A stretch of DNA of 64,000 nt from Aquabacterium sp. NJ1 (lineage in GTDB: Bacteria; Pseudomonadota; Gammaproteobacteria; Burkholderiales; Burkholderiaceae_C). Shown piece after piece: positions 63,542 to 64,000 of the stretch; the stretch's first letter is position 1, and each line of letters begins with the position of its first letter. The stretch lies in NCBI RefSeq assembly GCF_000768065.1, contig NZ_JRKM01000001.1:3144001-3208000 (forward strand). The letters run 5' to 3'. Both the position numbers and the translations under genes were made by a program. Below the pieces are notes generated by a model. That model had not been told where the DNA came from and did no database searches. It saw only the letters and a list, made by a program, of their open reading frames with translations.

Positions 63542-64000
63542 GCGGCAGCCCCTTTCACGGCTTGCGGGGTGGTGGCCTCGGCCGTCTTGCGGGCACGGTA
63601 ACGGCGGTCACTGGCGGCCAGCACGCCGCCGATGGCCATGATCAGGCAGCCGCCCCAGATCCAGTCCACAAAGGGCTTGTGGTAGATGCGGATGATCCAG
63701 GCGCCCGAGTCCAGCTGCTCGCCCATGGACACGTACAGGTCACGCGTCACGCCGGCATCGATGGCGGCTTCGGTCATGGGGTTGGTCTGCACGCGGTAGA
63801 TGCGCTTTTCGGGGTAGAGCGTGGTGACGGCCTTGTCGCCCCGGGTGATGGCCATCTCGCCGCGTGCCGCCACATAGTTGGGGCCCTGCACCTCGCGCAC
63901 ATCGCGCAGGGTGAACACATAACCGCCCACCTCGGTGGTGTCGTTGACGTTCATCTTGACGTCGCGCTCGGTCTCGTAGGTCTTGACCATGCTGACGCCA
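63538..64000 (-). CDS. ccmF: haem lyase CcmF (C-terminal part, truncated by window end)
   Basis: The final ~154 residues of CcmF, reading past the right edge. The visible part is the periplasmic loop (YVFTLRDVREVQGPNY, EKRIYRVQTNPMTEAAID) and the last membrane helix (WIWGGCLIMAIGGVLAASDRRY). CcmF attaches haem to apocytochrome c. It overlaps ccmG by ATGA-type overlap; the start lies outside the window. Confidence 0.9.
   Translation of the reverse strand, partial: GVSMVKTYETERDVKMNVNDTTEVGGYVFTLRDVREVQGPNYVAARGEMAITRGDKAVTTLYPEKRIYRVQTNPMTEAAIDAGVTRDLYVSMGEQLDSGAWIIRIYHKPFVDWIWGGCLIMAIGGVLAASDRRYRARKTAEATTPQAVKGAAA

Overview
The window is GC-rich and densely coded. It looks like the chromosome of a betaproteobacterium of the order Burkholderiales, plausibly near Aquabacterium, Comamonadaceae or Sphaerotilaceae. 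This rests on gene content: PhaM, paired DmdC-like acyl-CoA dehydrogenases, PEP-CTERM proteins, a DUF6502/DUF5666 pair and a ccmFGHI cluster. The genus is an inference. No rRNA, tRNA, CRISPR array, transposase or phage gene was seen.

Region 1 (1-11061) is lipid and ester metabolism. Three related TetR regulators surround a short-chain dehydrogenase and an HSL-type esterase. A DmdC-like acyl-CoA dehydrogenase follows, then a secreted lipase with an extra C-terminal beta domain, a membrane-anchored protein of unknown function and a glutathione S-transferase. Region 2 (11080-13237) is a bufferin cluster (bufA, bufB, bufC), a ribosomal-peptide metallophore system tied to copper in this family.

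Region 3 (13258-25833) is a nitrogen-scavenging operon. It holds a BMP-type ABC importer (binding protein, two permeases, double ATPase), a formamidase-like amidase, two BiuH-like cysteine hydrolases, allophanate hydrolase, an HpxZ/AtzH-like protein and a GntR regulator. Most genes overlap by ATGA. One 449-bp gap inside the operon is filled with perfect hairpins, two of which are copies of one element with conserved core and covarying stems. A glycolate-oxidase-like FAD enzyme follows in opposite orientation and carries the same GTATAC core at its start. The inferred substrate is biuret or a related ureide.

Region 4 (25902-36909) holds a small conserved protein, a FIST sensor-type protein, PhaM, PhoD phosphatase, another TetR, a giant RTX protein with seven nearly identical 142-residue units, an HNH nuclease and a TetR regulator. 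Region 5 (36984-46427) is a beta-oxidation operon (acyl-CoA dehydrogenase, FadN-type bifunctional enzyme, thiolase) closed by a terminator. It is followed by a ~360-bp imperfect palindrome, a hydrolase, a pectinacetylesterase-family protein and an enoyl-CoA hydratase.

Region 6 (46498-52690) is signalling and transport: a hybrid sensor kinase with a periplasmic solute-binding sensor, a P-type ATPase overlapping it, and a PAS-GGDEF protein. Region 7 (52704-58909, minus strand) is a probable copper-acquisition operon: DUF2946 protein, two PEP-CTERM proteins, an OprC-like TonB copper receptor with its CxxxM and HxM ligands, and an Ig-domain lipoprotein. The lipoprotein and one PEP-CTERM protein share an unnamed Met/Cys-rich domain and flank the receptor. 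This is the best candidate for an undescribed component. Region 8 (59063-64000) has DUF6502 and DUF5666 proteins, then the cytochrome c maturation genes ccmI, ccmH, ccmG and the end of ccmF.
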